Origin: an uncultured Opitutales bacterium
GTDB taxonomy: Bacteria > Verrucomicrobiota > Verrucomicrobiia > Opitutales > UBA2995
NCBI GenBank assembly: GCA_937920335.1
Contig: CALGUT010000566.1
Location: 1 to 6,663, forward strand
DNA: 6,663 nucleotides
Direction of reading: 5' to 3'
Part shown: positions 1 through 6,444 of the stretch, one piece after another
Layout of the letters: each line of letters opens with the position of its first letter
Numbering within the stretch: position 1 is the stretch's first letter
Position numbers and translations under genes: made by a program
Notes under the pieces: generated by a model
Databases searched by the model: none
Seen by the model: the letters and a program-made list of their open reading frames with translations, nothing else
What the model was told of the DNA's origin: nothing

Positions 1-400
1 CTACGTAGCCATTGGTGTATCCCGCGTTTTTCAGCAGCTCAGGCAGTGTGGGTTGATCCCATTCAGAGATGCCGGGACCGCCATACCACTGCATCCCAAA
101 CCGTTGCTGATAGGCGCCGGTAATGATGCCACAGCGAGAGGTGTTACAGATGGGTGAAGTTGCGTAGGCATTAGTGAAGCGGGTTCCCCGGGTCGCGAGT
201 TTGTCCAGGTTGGGTGTCGATACATCATTTAATGTGCCGTTGATCGAAAGATCCGCGTAACCTTGATCATCAGAAACGATGAGGATGATATTGGGTTTGC
301 TGGACTCTTTGGAAGAGCCGTTCGAAATATCGCTGTTAGCACAGCCAAATAGCAGGCTGGCGATGGTAATAGAGATAGAAATCTGTGTTATTGTTCTCAC
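1..400 (-). CDS. Sulfatase (S1 family), lipoprotein, N-terminal part only; gene runs off the left edge
   Basis: This is the first 133 codons of an S1-type (formylglycine-dependent) sulfatase, which hydrolyses sulfate esters on sugars or glycans. The start is GTG at 400-398; there is no in-frame ATG until residue 103, past the signal peptide and active site, so GTG is preferred. Residues 2-20 form a lipoprotein signal: Arg2, a hydrophobic stretch and lipobox L-F-G-C with Cys20. A polar Ser/Lys-rich linker follows, then the family's first metal-binding motif (NIILIVSDDQGY, Asp44-Asp45), the segment TPNLDKLATRGTRFTNAY, and the nucleophile motif SPICNTSRCGIITG with Cys85 as the residue expected to become formylglycine. 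YQQRFG after it is also common in the family. The third position of the maturation motif is Thr instead of the usual Pro or Ala. The start overlaps the symporter stop by 4 bases, suggesting translational coupling. Periplasmic or surface location is inferred from the lipobox. The substrate cannot be told from this fragment. Confidence 0.93.
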   Translation of the reverse strand, partial: MRTITQISISITIASLLFGCANSDISNGSSKESSKPNIILIVSDDQGYADLSINGTLNDVSTPNLDKLATRGTRFTNAYATSPICNTSRCGIITGAYQQRFGMQWYGGPGISEWDQPTLPELLKNAGYTNGYV

Positions 401-2181
401 GTTGCGTCTTCTTTTGGGATGGAAGTTAAGATCTTGTATCCGAGTGCGCTGGCGATCGCGATGAGCACGATACCGATAAGCAAATTGCTATAAACAAGTT
501 GCCCGATCCCGAAGAGGAATCCGTAGACGGCAGCGATGCCCATGAATGTAAGACCGACTTGTGGTGCGAGCGATTCTGATGGTGGGACATCACTCCCTAA
601 TTGGTCGCGAATAGGACCCCAGCCGGATCCGCCCGGATGCACTTTTTTATAGAAGGACTTTAATACTTCGCTGTCGGAAGCGGGAGTTAGCAGGGTTACG
701 GTTAGCCACACAGCGGTCGTCAATCCGATGCTGATGATGAGCTCGATCCACCAAGGCATGCCGTGGTCGATCGTGCGGAATGCAACTGCGAACACGAACG
801 AAGCAACCATGGCACTCAGTTCACTGAAAGCGTTGATGCGCCACCAGAACCAGCGAAGAATAAATATTAGCCCGGTTCCTGCACCGACCTGGAGCAGTAT
901 TTGAAAGGTGTCTAATGCACTTTGCAGCTGAAGTGCCAACCACCCTGCCAGGATCATCATAATGACGGTCGAAATACGTCCAACCATAACCAGTTGCTTT
1001 TCGGTGGCTCCGGGTTTGACGAATCGCTTGTAGAAATCGTTGGCGATGTAAGACGAACCCCAATTCAGATGCGTCGAAATGGTCGACATGTAGGCAGCAA
1101 CCAGTGAAGCGAGGACCAGTCCCAACCAACCGCTTGGCAGGAAGGTGAGCATGGCCGGGTAGGCGAGGTCATGGCCGATCTTGCCAGGGTCCAGATTCGG
1201 AAACGCAGCCTGAATATCACCCAAGGTTGGAAATACGACGAGTGACGCCAATGCCACAAGGATCCATGGCCACGGACGAAGACCATAGTGTGCGAAGTTG
1301 AAAAATAACACCGCACCGGTAGCATGTTTTTCGTCTTTGGCGGCTAACATACGTTGGGCAACGTAACCGCCTCCACCGGGTTCTGCGCCCGGATACCACA
1401 CGCTCCACCACTGAACCAGCAGAGGAATAATAATCAGCGTCATCCAGAGGTTCATGTTTGCATCAGAAAAAGTACCGGATGCGTCGGTCGTAGCCGGAAA
1501 GAAACTCAGCTTGCCTGCTACGTTGGGGTGTTCCAATAATGCTGAAAGCGAACCAATGTCGGAGTGTCCGATGGCGAAGTAGGCCGCTGCGACGGAGCCA
1601 ATCATGGCGATTACAAAGAGCAGACAGTCTGTAAATACAACTCCACGAAACCCTCCGATGGAGGAGAATAGTACCGTTGCCAAACCTGCCCAAAGAATAG
1701 ACTGAAGTGGACTGAGCCCCAGCATGACTCCGCCGATCTTGATGGCTGCGAGTGATACAGCAGCCATGATCATGACGTTAAAAAACACACCTAAATAGAT
1801 CGCGCGGAAGCCCCGCAGAAAAGCAGCGCTCTTGCCACTGTAACGCATCTCATAGAATTCGATGTCGGTTAGCACCTCTGATCTGCGCCAGAGTTTAGCG
1901 AACAGAAATACCGTGACCATTCCGGTAATCAGAAACGCCCACCAGACCCAGTTCCCTGCAACGCCATTCTGCCGGACGATATCCGTGACAAGATTGGGGG
2001 TGTCGGTCGAAAACGTGGTGGCGACCATGGAGAAGCCGAGTAGCCACCAAGGCATTTGTCTCCCCCCGAGGAAGAATTGTCCGCTGTCTTTTCCCGCGGC
2101 TTTGGCTACCAGCAGGCCAATAGCGATGACTGCCAGGAAGTAGGCAACAATGATGATCCAGTCGATGAGTTCCAGTTGCAT
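397..2181 (-). CDS. Sodium/solute symporter, SSS (SGLT-like) family
   Basis: A 594-residue inner-membrane protein of the SSS family, which couples Na+ entry to uptake of sugars or other small solutes. About 13-14 hydrophobic segments are visible, starting at residues 6-26 and ending at about 564-585. Recognisable family landmarks are FFLGGRQMPWWLLGFSMVAT (37-56), GGFRGVVFTD (176-185) and STISTHLNWGSSYIANDFY (366-384). The last of these corresponds to the TM8 region that supplies Ser/Thr ligands to the conserved Na2 sodium site in this fold. A glycine-rich loop EPGGGGYVAQRML (267-279) and a cytoplasmic loop of about 40 residues (500-540) are also present. Length is normal for the family and the reading frame is intact. 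The ATG at 2181 is the first residue of the first membrane helix and has no evident Shine-Dalgarno sequence. It follows the isomerase gene after 137 bases and overlaps the sulfatase start by 4. A sugar released by the sulfatase is a plausible substrate, by context only. Confidence 0.95.
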   Translation of the reverse strand: MQLELIDWIIIVAYFLAVIAIGLLVAKAAGKDSGQFFLGGRQMPWWLLGFSMVATTFSTDTPNLVTDIVRQNGVAGNWVWWAFLITGMVTVFLFAKLWRRSEVLTDIEFYEMRYSGKSAAFLRGFRAIYLGVFFNVMIMAAVSLAAIKIGGVMLGLSPLQSILWAGLATVLFSSIGGFRGVVFTDCLLFVIAMIGSVAAAYFAIGHSDIGSLSALLEHPNVAGKLSFFPATTDASGTFSDANMNLWMTLIIIPLLVQWWSVWYPGAEPGGGGYVAQRMLAAKDEKHATGAVLFFNFAHYGLRPWPWILVALASLVVFPTLGDIQAAFPNLDPGKIGHDLAYPAMLTFLPSGWLGLVLASLVAAYMSTISTHLNWGSSYIANDFYKRFVKPGATEKQLVMVGRISTVIMMILAGWLALQLQSALDTFQILLQVGAGTGLIFILRWFWWRINAFSELSAMVASFVFAVAFRTIDHGMPWWIELIISIGLTTAVWLTVTLLTPASDSEVLKSFYKKVHPGGSGWGPIRDQLGSDVPPSESLAPQVGLTFMGIAAVYGFLFGIGQLVYSNLLIGIVLIAIASALGYKILTSIPKEDAT

Positions 2182-2252
2182 GATTTTAAATGTATAGAGA
2201 CGAAGATGCGTTACTGCGCGGACACAGTTGACCTATTTGTTTCCGAGAGGGC

Positions 2253-2270
2253 CATTGCTTCCTGGCAATG
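2253..2270 (-). other. Small hairpin between the isomerase and symporter genes
   Basis: CATTGC (2253-2258) and GCAATG (2265-2270) form a perfect 6-base-pair stem with a 6-base loop in the 137-base gap. No T-run follows on the minus strand, so it is not a standard intrinsic terminator. It could slow transcription or shape the mRNA between the isomerase and symporter genes, or it could be chance. Confidence 0.3.
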
Positions 2271-2318
2271 CCGGCATGGAGTGCTGATAGGGTATGATGA
2301 TTAATGCCGATAAATGAG

Positions 2319-3167
2319 TTAGAGAGCGAAGATGCTGTCCATGGCACGCGAGGTATTATGGATCAGGGTCTCGGGCGCATGTTTGTAAAAAGGAACGGGT
2401 GGGATCATTTCGGCAGCTACCCAGCCATCGTAGCCCAAGGTGCGTAGCGCAGCCATGACAGCAGGCCAGTCGATGTCGCCTGATAGCAAATCGCAGAATC
2501 CGTCAACGGAACCGACTGCGCGGCGATAGTCCTTAAAGTGAACCCGTTTGATTCGCTCACCCAGGATCGGAATCCACTGTTCGGGGTAACCGGTAGCCAA
2601 GACATTACCGGCATCAAAGTAGCTGCCTACGTGTGGGGTGTTGAATTGATCGATGAAGACCTTCATCTCCATGGGGCTAAGCAGGAACTTGTTCCATACG
2701 TTTTCGATGCCAATGTTTACGCCCAACTCTTCAGCCAGAGGTATCGCTTGTTGGATAAATGCGGTTCCACGCTCCCAGGCTTTCTCGTAAGGCACGACCT
2801 CACCGCCCGGAATAAAGTCCGCTCCGACAGATCCAGGAACAACCAGAATGGTATCTATCTTCAAGTGCGACGCGACATGTATTTGTTTTGCCAGGACTTC
2901 ACGTGCTTTCGATTGAGTTTCTAAGGCTGCACTCGCTGGATTGAATTCCCAGTACATGCCCGTTGCCAGTCCACTCAGAGTGATCCCGACTTCAGCGGCG
3001 GTCTCCGCTATTTGATCCAGTTCGACCTCGCTTGTATCCAGGTTAATCGGGCCGTCGCCGCTCACGTCGATTTCGAAGCCTTCGAAACCAGCGTCCTTGG
3101 CGAGTTGCATTTTTTCTTTGAGGTCCCAGTCCCCATAGAAGGACCAGATGCTAATTGATTTTTTCAT
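2319..3167 (-). CDS. Sugar-phosphate isomerase/epimerase-type TIM-barrel protein (xylose isomerase-like, AP endonuclease 2 fold)
   Basis: A 282-residue cytoplasmic protein of the family that holds sugar isomerases and 3-epimerases such as hexulose-phosphate isomerases, D-tagatose 3-epimerase and IolE/IolI-like enzymes. Strand-helix repeats typical of the barrel run through the whole length, starting with KKSISIWSF at the N-terminus. The four metal ligands expected in this family can be placed: Glu155 in GIENVWN, Asp185 in SYFDAGN, His210 in VHFKD and Glu253 in AAEM. Active-site geometry therefore looks intact. GYDGWVAAEMIPP near the C-terminus is typical. The gene starts 3 bases after the oxidoreductase stop, so the two are almost certainly co-transcribed; pairs of this kind are common in sugar-catabolic loci of Verrucomicrobiota and Planctomycetota. 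No Shine-Dalgarno sequence precedes the ATG. The exact sugar and the reaction (isomerase, epimerase or dehydratase) cannot be assigned from sequence alone. Confidence 0.9.
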   Translation of the reverse strand: MKKSISIWSFYGDWDLKEKMQLAKDAGFEGFEIDVSGDGPINLDTSEVELDQIAETAAEVGITLSGLATGMYWEFNPASAALETQSKAREVLAKQIHVASHLKIDTILVVPGSVGADFIPGGEVVPYEKAWERGTAFIQQAIPLAEELGVNIGIENVWNKFLLSPMEMKVFIDQFNTPHVGSYFDAGNVLATGYPEQWIPILGERIKRVHFKDYRRAVGSVDGFCDLLSGDIDWPAVMAALRTLGYDGWVAAEMIPPVPFYKHAPETLIHNTSRAMDSIFAL

Positions 3168-3170
3168 AAA

Positions 3171-4208
3171 TTATGGGTGTTGGGAAGTTCGGCCGGATTG
3201 AATTTCGCTGAGTGTGAGTTTTAGCGATGCGTGGGCGTCTTCGAGCGTGGCGATGGCGGGAGCCTTACCCTGCTTCAGGCAATCGGTGAAGTAGAGTAAC
3301 TCATTGTAGTAACCACCCAGGTCGGAGACGTTTCCTTCACCGGAGGTGGACTCGCCAGAATCGGGTTTTTCGATATCCAAGGTTTTAGGTTTTTCGTCTC
3401 CTTCGCAGATCAATAGGCCTTTTCCGTTGCTGGAATCATAGTCGATGACTGCGTTTTCGTAGATCGCCTGAAATGCCATTTGGAAACCCCATTTGGGTGG
3501 GTAGTTCCAACCGCCTTCGGTAGAAACGGTCAGGCCGTTATAGTCGAGTAGCGTAAATACATGAACGGGACCACTGAAGTCATTTGTAACCCGACTGGTA
3601 AATGAATTGGGGGATCCGAGGAGTGCTAATACAAAATCGGTATCATGAATATGGAGGTCGAGCGCGGCGCCTCCTGCCAGCGACGCGTCGTTGAGCCAAT
3701 TATCCACGCCGTAGCCGGGACGACCCGCACGTCGAATGAGGTTCAAGCTGAGTAACTTCCCGCCTTTGTCAGACTTATGGTATTCCATGAGCGCCTGATA
3801 CTCGGGCCAGAAGCGAATACAGTGGCCAACCTGGGCCAAGGTATTGTGAGACTTGGCTGCAGCCAGGATTTCGTCCGCTTCTTCAACGGAAAGGGCCAGG
3901 GGTTTTTCGCAAAAGAGTGCTTTGCCTGCTTCAATCGCAGTAATCGAATTCTTCTTATGGAGGTGAGTGGGCAGACAGATGTCGACAAAATCACAGTCCA
4001 CGGTTTCCAGTGCTTGTTCGAGTGTTGGGAAGACGGGTGCGGGCGTGTTAAACGACTTCAGTTTTTCTGCGCTTGACTCGGCGTGAATATCCACCGCTGC
4101 AACGAGTTCTACGCCTTCCAGTTGGCTGTAAATCTGGGCATGCATGCCGCCCATGAATCCGCAGCCGACAAGTATGCCTTTAAGGGGTGTTGTATTTTGA
4201 TCGGTCAT
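3171..4208 (-). CDS. Gfo/Idh/MocA-family NAD(P)-dependent oxidoreductase
   Basis: A 345-residue cytoplasmic dehydrogenase of the Gfo/Idh/MocA family, which oxidises or reduces sugar or inositol hydroxyl groups with NAD(P). The N-terminal Rossmann fold shows the dinucleotide loop VGCGFMGGMHA (14-24) and an acidic residue after strand 2 (VAAVD, Asp40), which favours NAD over NADP. The family's EKP motif is at 101-103 (CEKPLA) with the catalytic Lys102. The C-terminal domain carries DLHIHDTDF with Asp184 and His188, the usual D-x-x-x-H pair. Length is normal and there is no signal peptide, unlike the Tat-exported members of the family. The ATG at 4208 lies 13 codons before the Rossmann glycines. 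It follows the NagB-like fusion gene after 208 bases and precedes the isomerase by 3. With that neighbour it probably forms two consecutive steps on the same sugar; the substrate is unknown. Confidence 0.93.
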   Translation of the reverse strand: MTDQNTTPLKGILVGCGFMGGMHAQIYSQLEGVELVAAVDIHAESSAEKLKSFNTPAPVFPTLEQALETVDCDFVDICLPTHLHKKNSITAIEAGKALFCEKPLALSVEEADEILAAAKSHNTLAQVGHCIRFWPEYQALMEYHKSDKGGKLLSLNLIRRAGRPGYGVDNWLNDASLAGGAALDLHIHDTDFVLALLGSPNSFTSRVTNDFSGPVHVFTLLDYNGLTVSTEGGWNYPPKWGFQMAFQAIYENAVIDYDSSNGKGLLICEGDEKPKTLDIEKPDSGESTSGEGNVSDLGGYYNELLYFTDCLKQGKAPAIATLEDAHASLKLTLSEIQSGRTSQHP

Positions 4209-4416
4209 GAAAATCGGTTTACTCGGTTGGTTACATCTTGGGTGAGCTCCAGCGAATGTCCCAGAATAAAGTCGTTAATGGTTAAAGATAAATGGTGAGT
4301 AATGGAGTCGAGTCGATACCCCAAGTTATCAGCTCTTTACTCAGTTCATAGTATTGGGAAATTTAAGTATCGGGTGCATGATTCCTCAGGTCCAGTATCG
4401 TAACAGGCGGTAAAAT

Positions 4417-6348
4417 CTACAGCTCGATGATTTCGGAGAGGTCAAACTGCTTGAATGCTTCGATAGCCTCGTATTCAGCCATGCCCACTGCGTCGTAGCT
4501 GCCGGCGGTGTTTCGATTCAGTTCATCTGTTTGCTGCCAGATTTCCTGGTGAGCTGAATCGCGCAAGGGGAATTGTCGGCGTTGCGAACGGTATTGGAAG
4601 CTGGCTTCGACCTTGAGGTTCAGTTCATCCGGACTGAGCGGAACCGCCATGTCGATCTCACTGAGAGGCCATTCTTGACCGACGCCACGGTAGCTCCACA
4701 GAAATAGATTTGAGATCCAATCATCGTTCGCAAGGAGCTTGAGTGCGCTCCGAAGCAGCTGAAAATTGATACCTGAAACCGTTCCTGGATCAGAAAGACT
4801 CCCGGTAAAGAAAATTTGGTGGGGCTTGATGTTTCTTAGCAGGTCAACCAGTTGAGCTATGTCTTTTTCGTCTGGGTGGAAGGCGCGGTAGCGGCCATTT
4901 TCGTAAAAAGGTAAATCGAGAAAATGCAGCTTGTTCTGTTCAACCTTCAGATTGTGTGAAGCGTCCCGTGCTTCGTTGCGTCTGACCAGGGATTTTACCT
5001 GACGAATGGATTTCGAGTCGCCTGCTTCTACTTCTGGGGTTTGCAGTTCCTGAAGTAGAACCGTTGCGATTTGACCGAGGCTGAATTCTTCCGATTTTTT
5101 TAGATCCAGTTCTTTTTCCATCTCACTCATAAGCGATAGGATCTGCTGAGCCATGCTATCGGGAACGGCTAGATTCCCGGAGGTGAGGTATGCGAGTGTG
5201 ACATCACTGCCCTGATTATTCAGGCGGTGGATGGTTCCTCCCATACAAAGAATGTCATCTGCAGGTTCGGGAGATAACACCAGGACTCGTTTGGGAAAGG
5301 GCTTCGCTCGCTCGGGGCGGCTGGAATCGTCTGCTTCGGGTTTACCTCCTGGCCAACCCGTGATGGTGTGTTGGGTTTGGTTGAATACGCGAATATTGAG
5401 ATCGTAAGCAGGACCCACTTCGGTGAGCAGTTCACCGAGGCCACATTCATTGTAGTCAGAGTCTTGCAGTTTCAAAATGGGTTTTTCGACCGAGTTTGAA
5501 AGCCACAGAACGGCTTTTCTTATGGATGCATCTGTCCAATCCATGGCGCCTACTAACCACGGATTCTTGATTCGGGTCAGGGCAGATGCAGCGGGCTCAT
5601 CTATGAAAAAGCGTACATCCGGGTGTCCCTGGAGCAATCCTGCTGGAAGATTTTCATTTGGTGGTTCTTCGGCTGCTTGTTGCACAACATCGGCTTTGGC
5701 TTCACCCCAGGCCATAAGCACGACTTGGGTGGCCTTTAGTATCGTTCCAACTCCCATCGTAATTGCATAGCGGGGTACGTTGGCCTCACCGAGGAAGTCT
5801 CTGGCGGCGTCTCGTCGGGTGAGTGAGTCGAGACTTACCAGGCGAGTCTTGGAATCACGGGTTGAGCCCGGCTCGTTGAACCCGATATGACCCGTGCGGC
5901 CGATCCCGAGAATTTGGTAGTCCAGACCACCGGCTTTTTCGATCTCTGCTTCGTAGCGGTCGCAGTATTCGTAGACCTCGGCCCGGGGAATGGTCCCGGA
6001 CGGGACGTGCACTTGGTCTGAAGGTATATCTACCATACTAAAAAGTCGCTGCCACATAAACTGGTGGTAGCTTTCCGGGTGTTCCGGCGTTAGGCCGTGA
6101 TACTCATCGAGGTTGAAAGTGATGACGTCCCGAAAGCTTAGGTTTTCTTCGCGGTGCAGGCGGACCAGTTCTTTGTAAACGGGGAGGGGAGTCGATCCCG
6201 TTGCCAGGCCGAGAACTGTTTTCTTACCGGCTTCGTTGCGCGATCTGATAAGCGCTGCAATTTCCTGGGCGACGACCTGAGCGGCGTCTGAGGAATTATG
6301 GAAGATTCGGGTTGGGATGCGTTCGAATTGTTGGTTTTCAGTGCTCAT
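4417..6348 (-). CDS. nagB: Glucosamine-6-phosphate deaminase-like (NagB) / PIG-L (LmbE)-like fusion protein with degenerate PIG-L metal site
   Basis: A 643-residue, apparently cytoplasmic two-domain protein. Residues about 10-275 are a NagB domain: phosphate loop GLATGSTP (47-54), TFNLDEYHG with Asp81 (E. coli Asp72), GIGRTGHIGFNEP with His154 and Glu159 (E. coli His143 and Glu148), and Lys218 in GEAKA (E. coli Lys208). NagB converts glucosamine-6-phosphate to fructose-6-phosphate and ammonia. Thr152 replaces E. coli Asp141. A linker ending in HTITGWPGGKP (327-337) leads to a PIG-L/LmbE-like domain from about 353 to 600. There the expected H-P-D-D motif reads SPEPADD (359-365), and the later His-containing segment (DPHGTH in relatives, as I recall them) reads DPGTVSG (520-526), so the zinc site looks lost. 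MGGT (369-372), the DLPFYE segment and the C-terminal AVPLSPDEL remain. Length and domain order match the long NagB-like proteins known from Bacteroidota and related phyla. The ATG lacks a Shine-Dalgarno sequence. Fold assignment is firm; activity is uncertain, since this family is called deaminase-like. Confidence 0.92.
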   Translation of the reverse strand: MSTENQQFERIPTRIFHNSSDAAQVVAQEIAALIRSRNEAGKKTVLGLATGSTPLPVYKELVRLHREENLSFRDVITFNLDEYHGLTPEHPESYHQFMWQRLFSMVDIPSDQVHVPSGTIPRAEVYEYCDRYEAEIEKAGGLDYQILGIGRTGHIGFNEPGSTRDSKTRLVSLDSLTRRDAARDFLGEANVPRYAITMGVGTILKATQVVLMAWGEAKADVVQQAAEEPPNENLPAGLLQGHPDVRFFIDEPAASALTRIKNPWLVGAMDWTDASIRKAVLWLSNSVEKPILKLQDSDYNECGLGELLTEVGPAYDLNIRVFNQTQHTITGWPGGKPEADDSSRPERAKPFPKRVLVLSPEPADDILCMGGTIHRLNNQGSDVTLAYLTSGNLAVPDSMAQQILSLMSEMEKELDLKKSEEFSLGQIATVLLQELQTPEVEAGDSKSIRQVKSLVRRNEARDASHNLKVEQNKLHFLDLPFYENGRYRAFHPDEKDIAQLVDLLRNIKPHQIFFTGSLSDPGTVSGINFQLLRSALKLLANDDWISNLFLWSYRGVGQEWPLSEIDMAVPLSPDELNLKVEASFQYRSQRRQFPLRDSAHQEIWQQTDELNRNTAGSYDAVGMAEYEAIEAFKQFDLSEIIEL

Positions 6349-6364
6349 TTTGAGAAGTGTAATG

Positions 6365-6370
6365 ATTATA
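6365..6370 (-). promoter_or_regulatory. Candidate -10 box for the nagB-like gene
   Basis: On the minus strand these bases read TATAAT, a perfect sigma70-type -10 hexamer, 16 bases upstream of the nagB-like ATG. Transcription would begin only about 10 bases before the start codon, which fits the lack of a Shine-Dalgarno sequence. No good -35 box sits at the right distance, so the promoter may depend on an activator. Confidence 0.45.
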
Positions 6371-6390
6371 CTGTTTTACTTCTGGTATAA
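6366..6390. repeat. Inverted repeat TTATAC / GTATAA in the divergent promoter region
   Basis: TTATAC at 6366-6371 and GTATAA at 6385-6390 are perfect inverted repeats with a 13-base spacer. They lie in the 96-base gap between the two divergent genes and overlap both candidate -10 boxes. They could be an operator for a dimeric regulator, or simply reflect two facing -10 boxes. Confidence 0.4.
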
Positions 6391-6391
6391 A
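6386..6391 (+). promoter_or_regulatory. Candidate -10 box for the araC-like gene
   Basis: TATAAA on the plus strand, one mismatch from the sigma70 -10 consensus, 53 bases before the ATG of the divergent regulator gene. There is no convincing -35 hexamer. It forms the outer part of an inverted repeat with the opposing -10 box. Confidence 0.3.
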
Positions 6392-6444
6392 CTATTCCCT
6401 TTTTGCATGTTATTTAGCGTTTCCGATGAAAATGAAGCTCGATT

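Noticed and set aside
31..228. 65-residue minus-strand open frame inside the sulfatase
   Set aside because: It is an out-of-frame shadow; the overlapping frame carries clear sulfatase motifs.
2253..2270. Intrinsic terminator after the isomerase gene
   Set aside because: The 6-base-pair stem is short and has no T-run on either transcribed side, so I list it only as a hairpin.
2056..2304. 82-residue plus-strand open frame covering the symporter start and the following gap
   Set aside because: Most of it is antisense to the symporter, the product resembles no known domain, and there is no ribosome binding site.
2538..2924. 128-residue plus-strand open frame
   Set aside because: It lies wholly antisense to the isomerase gene, whose metal-ligand motifs are intact; no independent coding evidence.
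4083..4298. 71-residue plus-strand open frame reaching into the gap before the oxidoreductase
   Set aside because: It is largely antisense to the conserved Rossmann region of the oxidoreductase and looks like composition-driven chance.
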